From: Sulfurimonas sp. CG01_land_8_20_14_3_00_36_23 | GTDB lineage: Bacteria > Campylobacterota > Campylobacteria > Campylobacterales > Sulfurimonadaceae | Direction: 5' to 3' | DNA length: 42,300 bases | NCBI GenBank assembly: GCA_002781365.1 | Contig: PETN01000080.1 | Span: 1-42,300, forward strand | Shown: in pieces, positions 1 to 7,539 of the stretch | Numbering within the stretch: position 1 is the stretch's first letter | How the letters are laid out: each line of letters opens with the position of its first letter | Made by a program: the position numbers and the translations under genes | The notes under the pieces: generated by a model | Told to the model about the DNA's origin: nothing | Databases searched by the model: none | The model's input: the letters and a program-made list of their open reading frames with translations, nothing else

Positions 1-24
1 CGCAACGTCTATTTCTATTTTCAT
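1..24 (-). CDS. Probable transposase N-terminus (partial, runs off the window)
   Basis: An ATG at 24 on the minus strand, preceded at good distance by AGAAGGAAA, opens a frame encoding MKIEIDVA before the window ends. It sits about 58 bases inside the IS terminal repeat, where an IS256-family transposase would start. Eight codons cannot identify a protein; the call rests on position. Confidence 0.4.
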
Positions 25-82
25 CTGTATTTCCTTCTGTGTGTTAATTTTACCAAATTGACACAGAATTATTTACAGTCCC
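1..82 (-). mobile_element. End of an IS256-like (mutator-type) insertion sequence, partial
   Basis: Read on the minus strand, the terminus begins GGGACTGTAAATAATT at 82 and runs toward position 1, so the element lies mostly left of the window. The segment 47-84 matches the complement of 42258-42295 at about 32 of 38 positions, so the two window edges carry related terminal inverted repeats facing outward. Just inside the repeat are a ribosome site (AGAAGGAAA, complement of 31-39) and an ATG at 24, the layout expected for the left end of an IS with its transposase. The IS256 assignment comes from the look of the terminal repeat (a GTGT-containing AT-rich end with a GGGAC tip) and is inferred; target duplications cannot be seen. 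Confidence 0.6.
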
Positions 83-599
83 GTTGAGAACTTTGAATAA
101 TAAGTACATTGTTATCTAAAACAAAATCACTCTGTAAAATTTCATTGACAAGCCTATTATCACTATTGGCATGTGGAAATGCATCTACTAACTCTATAAA
201 TGTATCTGCAATAGTTTCAAATATATATTTTCCGTACTCTTTAAAATAGAGGGTTGCAATGGAGTGAACAAACGCAGCTCTTTGTTTTTCCTGAATCTCT
301 TTCAATGCACTCTCTTTTGAATAACCCAGTACTTCTACAGCAAAACTAAGCCACTCGTTTGCGAATTGATTAAAAATAGTTCCTACTATAGAAGAGAGTT
401 TAAACTTAGTTAGAGTATCGAGATATAAAAAGTTTATCTCTTCTTTCAACTTATCTCGCACTAAAGATTGTGCAATTATTTCCATAACCTCTACTCTATC
501 CGCTTCAGTAGATACTTGTACGACTTCTTTTTCAAAAAGAGTTCTATCACTAAATATTTGTGTTACAAACTCTTCTTTCTCTGCTTGGGTTTTAGTCAT
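69..599 (-). CDS. Unknown protein, 3' end replaced by an IS end
   Basis: A predicted soluble, helix-rich, acidic protein of 176 residues that I do not recognise; no signal peptide, membrane segment or catalytic motif is evident. Its ATG overlaps the psd stop codon as TAATG (597-601), so it is the last gene of thiL-truD-psd and probably translationally coupled to psd. The final residues RDCK and the TAA stop are encoded by the IS terminus (69-82), so the natural C-terminus has been lost and the stop is donated by the element. One exact TTCCACATGCCAA motif copy lies inside, encoding FPHAN. The original length and function cannot be judged here. Confidence 0.7.
   Translation of the reverse strand: MTKTQAEKEEFVTQIFSDRTLFEKEVVQVSTEADRVEVMEIIAQSLVRDKLKEEINFLYLDTLTKFKLSSIVGTIFNQFANEWLSFAVEVLGYSKESALKEIQEKQRAAFVHSIATLYFKEYGKYIFETIADTFIELVDAFPHANSDNRLVNEILQSDFVLDNNVLIIQSSQRDCK
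166..178 (-). repeat. TTCCACATGCCAA motif copy, exact
   Basis: Reads TTGGCATGTGGAA on the plus strand. It lies in the IS-truncated unknown gene (minus), where it is read as CCA-CAT-GCC (PHA). Confidence 0.9.
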
Positions 600-1417
600 T
601 ACTTTATCTTTGCTATCGTTTGCCCATATTTAACATTGTCACCAGCTTTTACCTTCAACTCCAAAGTCTCTTTCTCTGCTAGTATGACAATTGTAGAACC
701 CATTTCAAAACATCCAAAATCATCACCCTTATTGAGATGTAAGTTCTCAAAAATATAAGCTCTCTCACCTTCGACATCTGCATTTGTTTGTATTTTTGGC
801 TCAAAAGAAACCTGCATAACACCAACGTTTAAAGCACTCACTAGAACCATATAAAATCTTTTTTTAGAAGATGTTTCACAAAGTAAGACAACACGTTCAT
901 TTTCTACAAAAAGGTTGAGTCTCTTTTTTAATGAAGGCATATTTACAGGATAAAATTTACCTGGAATATGAACAGCTTTGAGTACTTTGAGATTTGTCGG
1001 TATATGATAACGATGGTAATCTTTAGGAGAGAGATAAAAGTTTATAAAAGTACCATTATGTACTCTATCTTTTTCCTCTTGCAAAAAGTTATCTCCCAAG
1101 AGTGCATCACTGCTATATTGCATTCCTTTTATTTGAAGAGCATACGCTTCATGTAACTCGCCACACTCAGAGATTAATGCGTCACATGGAGAGATAAAAT
1201 CTTCTGCATCAAGCGAATATTTTCTATCTTCTCTTAAGGTTCTTGTAAAAAGAGCATTTAAACTCTTATAAGTGTTAGGTGAATGAAATTCATCCATATC
1301 TAATCCCATCAAGCCGACATAGGAGTTATTTACAATATTTTGAACCCATGTCGGGAACTCTTTTGAAGCGAACTTTCCAAAATTTTGAGAAATAAGTGAA
1401 GTAATATGTTTTGACAT
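599..1417 (-). CDS. psd: Phosphatidylserine decarboxylase proenzyme
   Basis: Makes phosphatidylethanolamine from phosphatidylserine at the inner membrane. The 272-residue protein has the family's C-terminal self-cleavage site as MGST, with G240/S241 the expected scissile bond; the serine becomes the pyruvoyl group of the small alpha chain. The histidine-rich core YHRYHIP is present (as SPKDYHRYHIPTN). Length is usual for a prokaryotic type I-like Psd. The gene follows truD by 14 bases and its stop overlaps the next start as TAATG, so it is mid-operon. The MGST variant replaces the more common LGST but keeps the Gly-Ser bond. Confidence 0.93.
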   Translation of the reverse strand: MSKHITSLISQNFGKFASKEFPTWVQNIVNNSYVGLMGLDMDEFHSPNTYKSLNALFTRTLREDRKYSLDAEDFISPCDALISECGELHEAYALQIKGMQYSSDALLGDNFLQEEKDRVHNGTFINFYLSPKDYHRYHIPTNLKVLKAVHIPGKFYPVNMPSLKKRLNLFVENERVVLLCETSSKKRFYMVLVSALNVGVMQVSFEPKIQTNADVEGERAYIFENLHLNKGDDFGCFEMGSTIVILAEKETLELKVKAGDNVKYGQTIAKIK

Positions 1418-1431
1418 TTGTAGAGTCTACC

Positions 1432-2505
1432 TTAATTGATTTTTCTTTTTGCTATTTCTTCAATGAGCACAGTTGCATAGGAACCTTTTGGAAGTGTAAA
1501 GTTCATCTCATATTGAGCTTCAACTTGGTTAAACCTTCCCTCTATCTCTGTTGGATAGACCCATGCATACCTTCTAGCACCATCCACACTAATCTTATCA
1601 TTAAACTCTTTTTCAATCTCCCCAGCAACCCCTGAAGAGAGCTTTACTTTTGCTCCACAAAGAAGACCTGTGACAGAGATTGTTCTCTCTAAAAACCTAT
1701 TTAAATCATCCTCTGCATGATTAAATTCAAAGAGTCTTCCATATGGATAGTGCTCCATAATATCACCAGCAATCACTTTAAAAGGGTGTTTCTGAGCTTT
1801 GAGTTTTGAGACTTCATCATTTGGCATATTTAAAATGGATTCTAACTCTTCTGCTTTAAAATTTTGGACAAGCGTATTAATTTCTAATCTTCTACTGAGC
1901 CATAAGTTAAACAGATGACTTTGATATGCATTGATAAGTAGTTTTTTTATCTTTGGATTACGCTCTTTTTTCTCGCCTTTTGCAATTTTTTCTCCATCTA
2001 TATGATTTACACCATCTGTTCCAAAACGCTGATAACCAAAAAAGTTAGGCATTCCAAAGTCAGAAATATTTTTCAAAGCCTCATCAATTTTTTTGGCAGA
2101 GGTAGGATTTACTTTTTTAACTTTTATATAAAATCTGTTACCCTTTAAGTGACCTATTTTTATTTTATTATTATGGTATGTTTTTGAAATTATTTTTACA
2201 TCTTCGTGTGTAAAATTTTCAAGTGCTTCTTCATGTTTTTTATGTATTGAGATATATTGTTTTGTCATTGCATGCTTGTCTTTAAGCCCTGCATAGCCTA
2301 TCTCTTTGTTTTGAATACCTAAATATCTTGCAAACAAACTTACAAGTTCCAAGGTTGAAAGATTTTTCTTTCTCACAAAAAGGACAAGATGCTCTCCCTC
2401 CCCTGAAAATTCATAAAGAGGTATCTCTTCAACAACAAAATCTCGTGGAGACTGTTTAAAATGAAAATCTATACTTGAGTGACCGAGTGAATAAAATCTA
2501 TCCAT
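1432..2505 (-). CDS. truD: tRNA pseudouridine(13) synthase TruD
   Basis: Isomerises U13 of certain tRNAs to pseudouridine. The protein has 357 residues. The motif GYAGLKDKHAMT (residues 70-81) carries the catalytic aspartate D76, and NFFGYQRFG and the family segment NAYQSHLFN follow in order. The N-terminal segment DFVVEEIPLYEFSGEGEH is also typical. It lies between thiL (23 bases upstream) and psd (14 bases downstream) on the same strand, consistent with one transcript. Nothing is missing from the family core. Confidence 0.95.
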   Translation of the reverse strand: MDRFYSLGHSSIDFHFKQSPRDFVVEEIPLYEFSGEGEHLVLFVRKKNLSTLELVSLFARYLGIQNKEIGYAGLKDKHAMTKQYISIHKKHEEALENFTHEDVKIISKTYHNNKIKIGHLKGNRFYIKVKKVNPTSAKKIDEALKNISDFGMPNFFGYQRFGTDGVNHIDGEKIAKGEKKERNPKIKKLLINAYQSHLFNLWLSRRLEINTLVQNFKAEELESILNMPNDEVSKLKAQKHPFKVIAGDIMEHYPYGRLFEFNHAEDDLNRFLERTISVTGLLCGAKVKLSSGVAGEIEKEFNDKISVDGARRYAWVYPTEIEGRFNQVEAQYEMNFTLPKGSYATVLIEEIAKRKIN

Positions 2506-2528
2506 ATTATTAATTCCTGCTTCTTTTT

Positions 2529-3347
2529 CTAAAAATGGTGTGCTTTACAGCTGTTAAAATATTTTGTTCTTTGTGAAGTTGCGAAAATCGTAAGTGGTGT
2601 TCTACTCTGTTTTGCTCTTCTTTGTACTTTCTTTCTATCTCTTTTATCAAATGCAACCAACATCTCATACTCTTCACCACTACAACCAACGGATTTTGCT
2701 ATTTTTTTATGAAATCTAAATCCAATCTTATTTACTGTAGACAATTTCTGTAAGTCACAAAAAAGTCCATCGGAGATATCCATCCCAGAACGTAAGAATC
2801 TTGCTGTATTTTTTATAAATTCTGCTCTGAGTTTAAGATTTACAAATTTCGATTGTTTATGAATTTTTCCCAAGTTTAAAAGCTTTTTCAAATCCTTAGC
2901 AGAGCGTCCAAGTTCTCCAGTGTAAGCTAAAAGATAACCATCTCTTATACCTCTTCTCAAAAGTGGTTTTATAGTTGTTGAGACAAGCGTAACACTAATA
3001 TCTAATTTACTATTGCTGATGGTGTCTCCGCCAATAATTTCTATACCATATGCATCTGCTGCATCTTGAAATCCACATGCCAACTCTCTCATCTGAGTTT
3101 TTGTAATATTTTTTGGCATGGCTACACTTAAGAGAGCATATTGAGGTTCTGCATTCATCGCTATAGCATCGGAGATATTTACATCCATTGCTTTTTTAGC
3201 TATTTGATAAAAACTCATCCAAGTTGTCTTAAAATGTACATTTTCAAAAAAAGCATCTTTTGAGTAGACATTGGTGCCAATGAGAGCACCATCATCACCA
3301 ATATGCTTATTGTGAAACTGCGATATAAAATAATTTTCTAAATTCAA
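2529..3347 (-). CDS. thiL: Thiamine-monophosphate kinase
   Basis: Phosphorylates thiamine monophosphate to the coenzyme thiamine diphosphate. Metal- and nucleotide-binding signatures are visible: GDDGALIG near the N-terminus, then NISDAIAMNAEP, GGDTI and GMDISDGL. At 272 residues it is shorter than the roughly 320-residue enterobacterial enzyme, but the missing length is C-terminal and the motif core is complete. The start is a TTG at 3347 with a G-rich element (GGGG) about nine bases upstream; the next in-frame ATG would remove the first motif. It begins the minus-strand set thiL-truD-psd-unknown and is divergent from the GGDEF gene. A one-mismatch copy of the recurrent motif lies at 3071-3083. 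Confidence 0.9.
   Translation of the reverse strand: MNLENYFISQFHNKHIGDDGALIGTNVYSKDAFFENVHFKTTWMSFYQIAKKAMDVNISDAIAMNAEPQYALLSVAMPKNITKTQMRELACGFQDAADAYGIEIIGGDTISNSKLDISVTLVSTTIKPLLRRGIRDGYLLAYTGELGRSAKDLKKLLNLGKIHKQSKFVNLKLRAEFIKNTARFLRSGMDISDGLFCDLQKLSTVNKIGFRFHKKIAKSVGCSGEEYEMLVAFDKRDRKKVQRRAKQSRTPLTIFATSQRTKYFNSCKAHHF
3071..3083 (+). repeat. TTCCACATGCCAA motif copy, one mismatch
   Basis: ATCCACATGCCAA, inside thiL (minus strand), where it is read in the antisense frame giving LACG. Confidence 0.75.
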
Positions 3348-3394
3348 TAAAACTAACCCCTAATCTTACTATAAAAGTATATAATGCAATTAAG

Positions 3395-3422
3395 TGGACA
3401 TTAAACACTGTAGCTATAGAAT
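3395..3422 (+). promoter_or_regulatory. Candidate sigma-70 promoter for the GGDEF gene
   Basis: TGGACA at 3395-3400 and TAGAAT at 3417-3422 are separated by 16 bases, each one base from consensus. A strong ribosome site (TTAGGAG) and the ATG at 3457 follow. Another TATAAT at 3380-3385 lacks a recognisable -35. Low-moderate confidence because such boxes are easy to find in AT-rich DNA. Confidence 0.4.
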
Positions 3423-3456
3423 AACGTCGCATTATAACATTTTTAGGAGCATTCAT

Positions 3457-4662
3457 ATGAAACATTCAATAAACAAAATATTTAATAATTTAATTATGAT
3501 TTTAACACTTATTACAATGATAAGTTTTTTTCTTGGCTTAGCCATTTATGGACAAAATAGTTCCTCATCTAAAATAAATAATTTAAATATGCAAAAAAGT
3601 ATCCTCTCCTCTCTTACAAAACTGAATAAAGAGGATGTGGAACTTGCTATTATTCAACTCAATGGAAAGAGTACGCAACTTCACTATGAGATAGAAAAGT
3701 TAAAAGCTGTTTATCAGTATGACTACCTAGGACAATACTTTTTAAACAATAGCAATGAATACTTAGCCGATCTAAACGAACTGAGTTTGCTTACCTCTTC
3801 TTTTAATCAAAAGGCAAGTTTATATTATACGAAAGAGAGTGAAAATGAAGATATTAAAAAGCAAGAACTCCAAAAGTCTTACAGTTACCTTGCAAATCAT
3901 ATCAATAGCCTCTTATTAAAAGAACTCTCCTATAACCAAAAAAAGTTCTACCTCTTTGAAAAAGTCGCAATACTCCTATTTGCACTCCTTTTAGTTGTAA
4001 CAATTTGGTATAGAAAAAGATTGCAACTTATCTATAATGATATACTCTTTTTATATGCAGTTGAAAACAATAAAAAAGGGTATGGAGTTTTTTCCGAAGA
4101 GATTGATGCTATCTCATTAAGAATGAAACGTAAACCTGTAATAAGTGATAACCCTGCAATGATTGACACTGTGACTGATATAAATAACAACAAAGGGCTT
4201 ATGCACTCTTATGCAGAAAAAAAGGGAATGAAAGATAGTAACTTCACATCTGTTACTGTTTTTGAAGTAGATAATTTTTCGAAGTCCAACAGAGTTTTTT
4301 CTCAAGATTTCACACAGGCAATCCTCAAAAAAATTGCTTTTACAATGACTCTGCATGAACAAGCAACCGATGTTATAGCCAGAACAGATTACAATCAGTT
4401 TACCCTTGTTTTTTCAAGAGCCTCAAAAGAGCAACTGTTTAAAGATATGGAGATTATTCGTCAAAGTATATCTGAACTAAAATTTAGAACCCCAGAAAAA
4501 GAATCCGTACAAATTACTGTAACAGGTGGATTGGTAATCAAACCAAATAATACAAATCTTGAAGAGTCTATCAGACAAGCAAAAGAGGTTCTAGAACATG
4601 CGAAATCAACTGGTAGAAATAAAATATCACAACTCTCTGATGTCGCGCATAAACATTTTTAA
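3457..4662 (+). CDS. Membrane protein with a degenerate GGDEF domain
   Basis: The chosen ATG at 3457 has AGGAG seven bases upstream; an earlier in-frame ATG at 3394 lacks a ribosome site and would precede the likely promoter. The 401-residue protein has a membrane segment near residues 9-32, a periplasmic helical region of about 130 residues rich in Q/N/K, a second membrane segment (LLFALLLVVTIW), and a C-terminal GGDEF-like fold. The diguanylate cyclase signature GG(D/E)EF is replaced: the expected R-Y-G-G-D-E-F reads R-T-D-Y-N-Q-F (residues 309-315), and the substrate loop is FEVDNFSKSN. It is therefore probably catalytically inactive and may act as a nucleotide-binding sensor or partner protein. 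The ligand is unknown and the gene is followed by sdhA 155 bases downstream, apparently as a separate unit. Confidence 0.75.
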   Translation: MKHSINKIFNNLIMILTLITMISFFLGLAIYGQNSSSSKINNLNMQKSILSSLTKLNKEDVELAIIQLNGKSTQLHYEIEKLKAVYQYDYLGQYFLNNSNEYLADLNELSLLTSSFNQKASLYYTKESENEDIKKQELQKSYSYLANHINSLLLKELSYNQKKFYLFEKVAILLFALLLVVTIWYRKRLQLIYNDILFLYAVENNKKGYGVFSEEIDAISLRMKRKPVISDNPAMIDTVTDINNNKGLMHSYAEKKGMKDSNFTSVTVFEVDNFSKSNRVFSQDFTQAILKKIAFTMTLHEQATDVIARTDYNQFTLVFSRASKEQLFKDMEIIRQSISELKFRTPEKESVQITVTGGLVIKPNNTNLEESIRQAKEVLEHAKSTGRNKISQLSDVAHKHF

Positions 4663-4680
4663 TATGTTACTTTAAAGCAC

Positions 4681-4732
4681 ACTTTATCTTTACAATACGC
4701 TCTAGTGTCTCAAATCGTAACAAAGATAAAGT
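4681..4732. repeat. Perfect 11-base inverted repeat upstream of sdhA
   Basis: ACTTTATCTTT (4681-4691) is exactly complementary to AAAGATAAAGT (4722-4732), with a 30-base loop. It lies between the GGDEF stop and the sdhA start. It has no GC-rich stem and no adjacent T-run typical of an intrinsic terminator, so it may instead be a split operator or mRNA structure. Function is not shown. Confidence 0.5.
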
Positions 4733-4779
4733 TCCTCTAAATAAAGCCTCTATTTAATCATCCCCAAGAGTTATAACGG

Positions 4780-4785
4780 TACAAT
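4780..4785 (+). promoter_or_regulatory. Candidate -10 element for sdhABE
   Basis: TACAAT lies 33 bases before the sdhA ATG, just downstream of a TTATAAC. No good -35 is present, which is common in this phylum where sigma-70 promoters often lack one. Weak evidence. Confidence 0.3.
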
Positions 4786-4817
4786 CAAGCTTATTTCATA
4801 TCTAATAAGGAAAGTTG

Positions 4818-6530
4818 ATGAGTATTCCAATTTATACTTACGATGCTATTATTGTTGGTGCAGGTCTAGCAGGATGTGCAGCAGCAAGAGAGTTACAAAA
4901 TGCGGGGAAAAAAGTTGCTGTTATCACAAAACTTCATCCACTAAGAAGTCATTCAGGTGCGGCACAAGGTGGTATTAATGCTGCTTTTAGTGATAAAGAC
5001 AGTGTAGAACTTCATGAGTTTGACACAGTAAAAGGTTCAGACTATTTAGCTGATCAAGACGCAGTTGAGTTTATGTGTCAAAAAGCTCCTGAAACTATAC
5101 GTTGGGCAGAAAGAATGGGTGCTGCATTTAGCCGTACGCCAGATGGTAAAATCGCGCAACGACCTTTTGGTGGTCAATCTTCTCCTCGTGCATGTTATGC
5201 AAAAGATAGAACGGGATTAACTCTTCTTCAAACTATATATGAACAAGCGCATCGTGTGGGTGTAAAATTCTGGGATGAGTGGTATGCAGCTGATCTTATC
5301 TATAAAGATGGAAAAGTATCTGGTGTTGTAGCTTTTAATATTCGTGATATGCAAATAGCTATCTTTAATGCAAAATCAGTAATGTTTGCAACAGGTGGTT
5401 ATGCAAGAGCTTTTAAAATAAATTCCAATGCACACGCAAATACTGGAGATGGTTTATCTATTGTTGCACGTCATGGTCTTCCTTTAGAAGATATGGAGTT
5501 TGTGCAGTTTCATCCATCAGGTCTTTCAGGAAATGGTGTTTTAATTTCTGAAGCAGCACGTGGTGAAGGTGGTCGTCTTTTTAATTCAAAAGGCGAAAGA
5601 TTCATGGAGAAATATGCTCCAAATGCGTTGGAATTAGCTTCTCGTGATGTTGTTTCTCGTGCTATCATTAATGAAATAAGAGAGGGTCGCGGTGTCGGCC
5701 CAAGAAAAGATGCAGTTTTCCTAGATGTTACACATCTTGGAAAAGATTTAATTATGGAGAGACTTCCTGAACTTCGCGATTTAGCAATCACTTTTTTAGG
5801 TTTAGATATGATTCAAGAGCCTATTTTAATCTCTGCTACAGCACACTACTCAATGGGTGGAATTCCAGTAAATACTGCTGGAAATGTTCGTAAAAACAAC
5901 ACTGAATTTATTGAAGGTTTTTATGCTGCTGGTGAGTGTTCTTGTGTCTCTGTACATGGAGCAAATCGTCTTGGAGCAAACTCAGTTTTAGAAGCTCTTC
6001 TTTTTGGTCGTTTCGTTGGTAAAACTATGGTTTCTGAGATTGACAATATTGAACTTCGCACAGCAACACAAGCAGATGCACAAACAGCACTCGATGAGAT
6101 AAATTGGATTTTACAAAACAATGGGGATGAAACAGTTCCTGGTCTTCGTGAAGAACTTCAACAAGGTATGACAGCAAATGCTGGTGCTTTTAGAACTAAA
6201 GAGTCTCTTGCGGCTCAAATCGTTATCATCAATGACCTTCGTAGTAGATTTAAAAACATACGTATTCAAGATAAGTCAAAAGTATTTAACACAGAACTTC
6301 AAGAAGCAATAGAATTTGGGCATATGCTTGATTATTCTCTCTTTATTGTTGAAAGTGCAATAGCTAGAAATGAGAGTCGTGGTGCTCATTTTAGAGAAGA
6401 TTTTGAAAATCGTGATGATGAAAATTTCTTAAAGCACACAATGGCTTATATGAATGAAAATGGCGAAATTACGCTTGATTACATGGATGTTGTTCTCGGC
6501 AAACATGAGCTTAAAGCTAGAACATACTAG
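4818..6530 (+). CDS. sdhA: Succinate dehydrogenase/fumarate reductase flavoprotein subunit
   Basis: Catalytic FAD subunit interconverting succinate and fumarate. ATG 4818 is preferred over a TTG three bases earlier because AAGGA sits at the right distance. Residues 14-19 form the dinucleotide motif GAGLAG; H45 in RSHSGAAQGG is the expected covalent FAD attachment site; R276 (SRDVVSRAI), H343 (HYSMGG) and R384 (HGANRLGAN) match the substrate and proton-transfer residues of E. coli FrdA. There is no twin-arginine signal, so unlike the periplasmic MfrA methylmenaquinol:fumarate reductase it should be cytoplasmic. It is followed by sdhB (18 bases) and a CCG-domain subunit, the type E arrangement. 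In a reductive TCA organism this enzyme would run as fumarate reductase; the sequence cannot decide direction. Confidence 0.93.
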   Translation: MSIPIYTYDAIIVGAGLAGCAAARELQNAGKKVAVITKLHPLRSHSGAAQGGINAAFSDKDSVELHEFDTVKGSDYLADQDAVEFMCQKAPETIRWAERMGAAFSRTPDGKIAQRPFGGQSSPRACYAKDRTGLTLLQTIYEQAHRVGVKFWDEWYAADLIYKDGKVSGVVAFNIRDMQIAIFNAKSVMFATGGYARAFKINSNAHANTGDGLSIVARHGLPLEDMEFVQFHPSGLSGNGVLISEAARGEGGRLFNSKGERFMEKYAPNALELASRDVVSRAIINEIREGRGVGPRKDAVFLDVTHLGKDLIMERLPELRDLAITFLGLDMIQEPILISATAHYSMGGIPVNTAGNVRKNNTEFIEGFYAAGECSCVSVHGANRLGANSVLEALLFGRFVGKTMVSEIDNIELRTATQADAQTALDEINWILQNNGDETVPGLREELQQGMTANAGAFRTKESLAAQIVIINDLRSRFKNIRIQDKSKVFNTELQEAIEFGHMLDYSLFIVESAIARNESRGAHFREDFENRDDENFLKHTMAYMNENGEITLDYMDVVLGKHELKARTY

Positions 6531-6548
6531 AAAAGGAAGTATAGACTT

Positions 6549-7529
6549 ATGAGTACACATACAATTACTACACAACAAGTAAATTTCAAAGTATTTCGTT
6601 TTAATGCGAGTGAAGACTATCTTCCATACTATGAAAACTACACGATGGAAGTAACTTCAGAAGAGGTTGTTTTAGATATTTTAAACAGAATCAAGTGGGA
6701 ACTTGATGGTAGTTTTTCTTACCGTAGAAGCTGTCGTCATGGTATCTGTGGAGCTTGTGCTATTAAAGTAAATGGTCGTTCAACTCTTGCGTGTAAAGAG
6801 AGAATGAATGATATGATTGAACTTTTTGGAAATGAGTTAACTATTGAACCGCTAAGTATTAAAAGAGCGGTTAAAGATATGATTATAGATAAGGGTGATT
6901 TTTGGCAGAAACATGATGCTATCCATCCATACTTAATCTCTGATGTTCAAGAGCACCCAGAACATGAGCACTTGGTAACACCAAAAGAAGCAGAAGAGTT
7001 GCTAGAAGCAGATTTATGTATCCAATGTGGTGCTTGTCACTATGCATGTCCAGTTGTAGAGGTAAATAGTGACTTCTTTGGTCCTGCTGCATTTGCAAAA
7101 GCATATCGTTTTGAGGCAGATGTTCGTGATGACGCACATCATGAAAGATTACAAGAACTCCATAAAGAGAAGCAAGGTTTATGGGATTGTGTGAAGTGTT
7201 TTGAGTGTGCTGAGGCTTGTCCTAAAGATGTAAATCCTATTGATAAAATCACTAAACTACATCAGATGTTATTTAGTGAAGGTGTTGCAACTTCAAATGT
7301 AGCGACACGTCACGCTGTTGCTTTTAAAAACTCTATCGCTAAATTTGGTGTACTTGATGAGGGTGGTATGATACTTTATTCTGAAGGTACATCCATTGTT
7401 AAACATATTCCTTTAGCAATTAAAATGTTTACAAAAGGTAAAATTGTTCCACCATGGGGCATTACAAAATCAGAAAATCTTGATGAAATCAAAAAACTTG
7501 TAGCATCATCATCAACAGCAAAGTTTTAG
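6549..7529 (+). CDS. sdhB: Succinate dehydrogenase/fumarate reductase iron-sulfur subunit
   Basis: Electron-transfer subunit of 326 residues. C62, C67, C70 and C82 (SCRHGICGAC...LAC) form the plant-type [2Fe-2S] site. C157, C160, C163 and C167 (CIQCGACHYACP) and C214, C217, C220 and C224 (CVKCFECAEACPKD) form the C-terminal ferredoxin-like pair. In classical SdhB/FrdB the residue matching C217 is not cysteine and centre 3 is [3Fe-4S]; the cysteine here predicts a [4Fe-4S] centre 3, as established for archaeal type E enzymes. A C-terminal tail of about 90 residues beyond the last cysteine is long compared with E. coli FrdB (244 residues). It lies between sdhA and sdhE with short gaps, so one operon. 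Confidence 0.92.
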   Translation: MSTHTITTQQVNFKVFRFNASEDYLPYYENYTMEVTSEEVVLDILNRIKWELDGSFSYRRSCRHGICGACAIKVNGRSTLACKERMNDMIELFGNELTIEPLSIKRAVKDMIIDKGDFWQKHDAIHPYLISDVQEHPEHEHLVTPKEAEELLEADLCIQCGACHYACPVVEVNSDFFGPAAFAKAYRFEADVRDDAHHERLQELHKEKQGLWDCVKCFECAEACPKDVNPIDKITKLHQMLFSEGVATSNVATRHAVAFKNSIAKFGVLDEGGMILYSEGTSIVKHIPLAIKMFTKGKIVPPWGITKSENLDEIKKLVASSSTAKF

Positions 7530-7539
7530 GAGTAATTAT

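Noticed and set aside
2529-3347. thiL as a truncated gene
   Set aside because: It is shorter than the enterobacterial enzyme, but every motif is present and no remnant follows the stop.
3394-3456. An earlier start for the GGDEF protein
   Set aside because: The region holds a probable promoter, and the AGGAG ribosome site serves ATG 3457.
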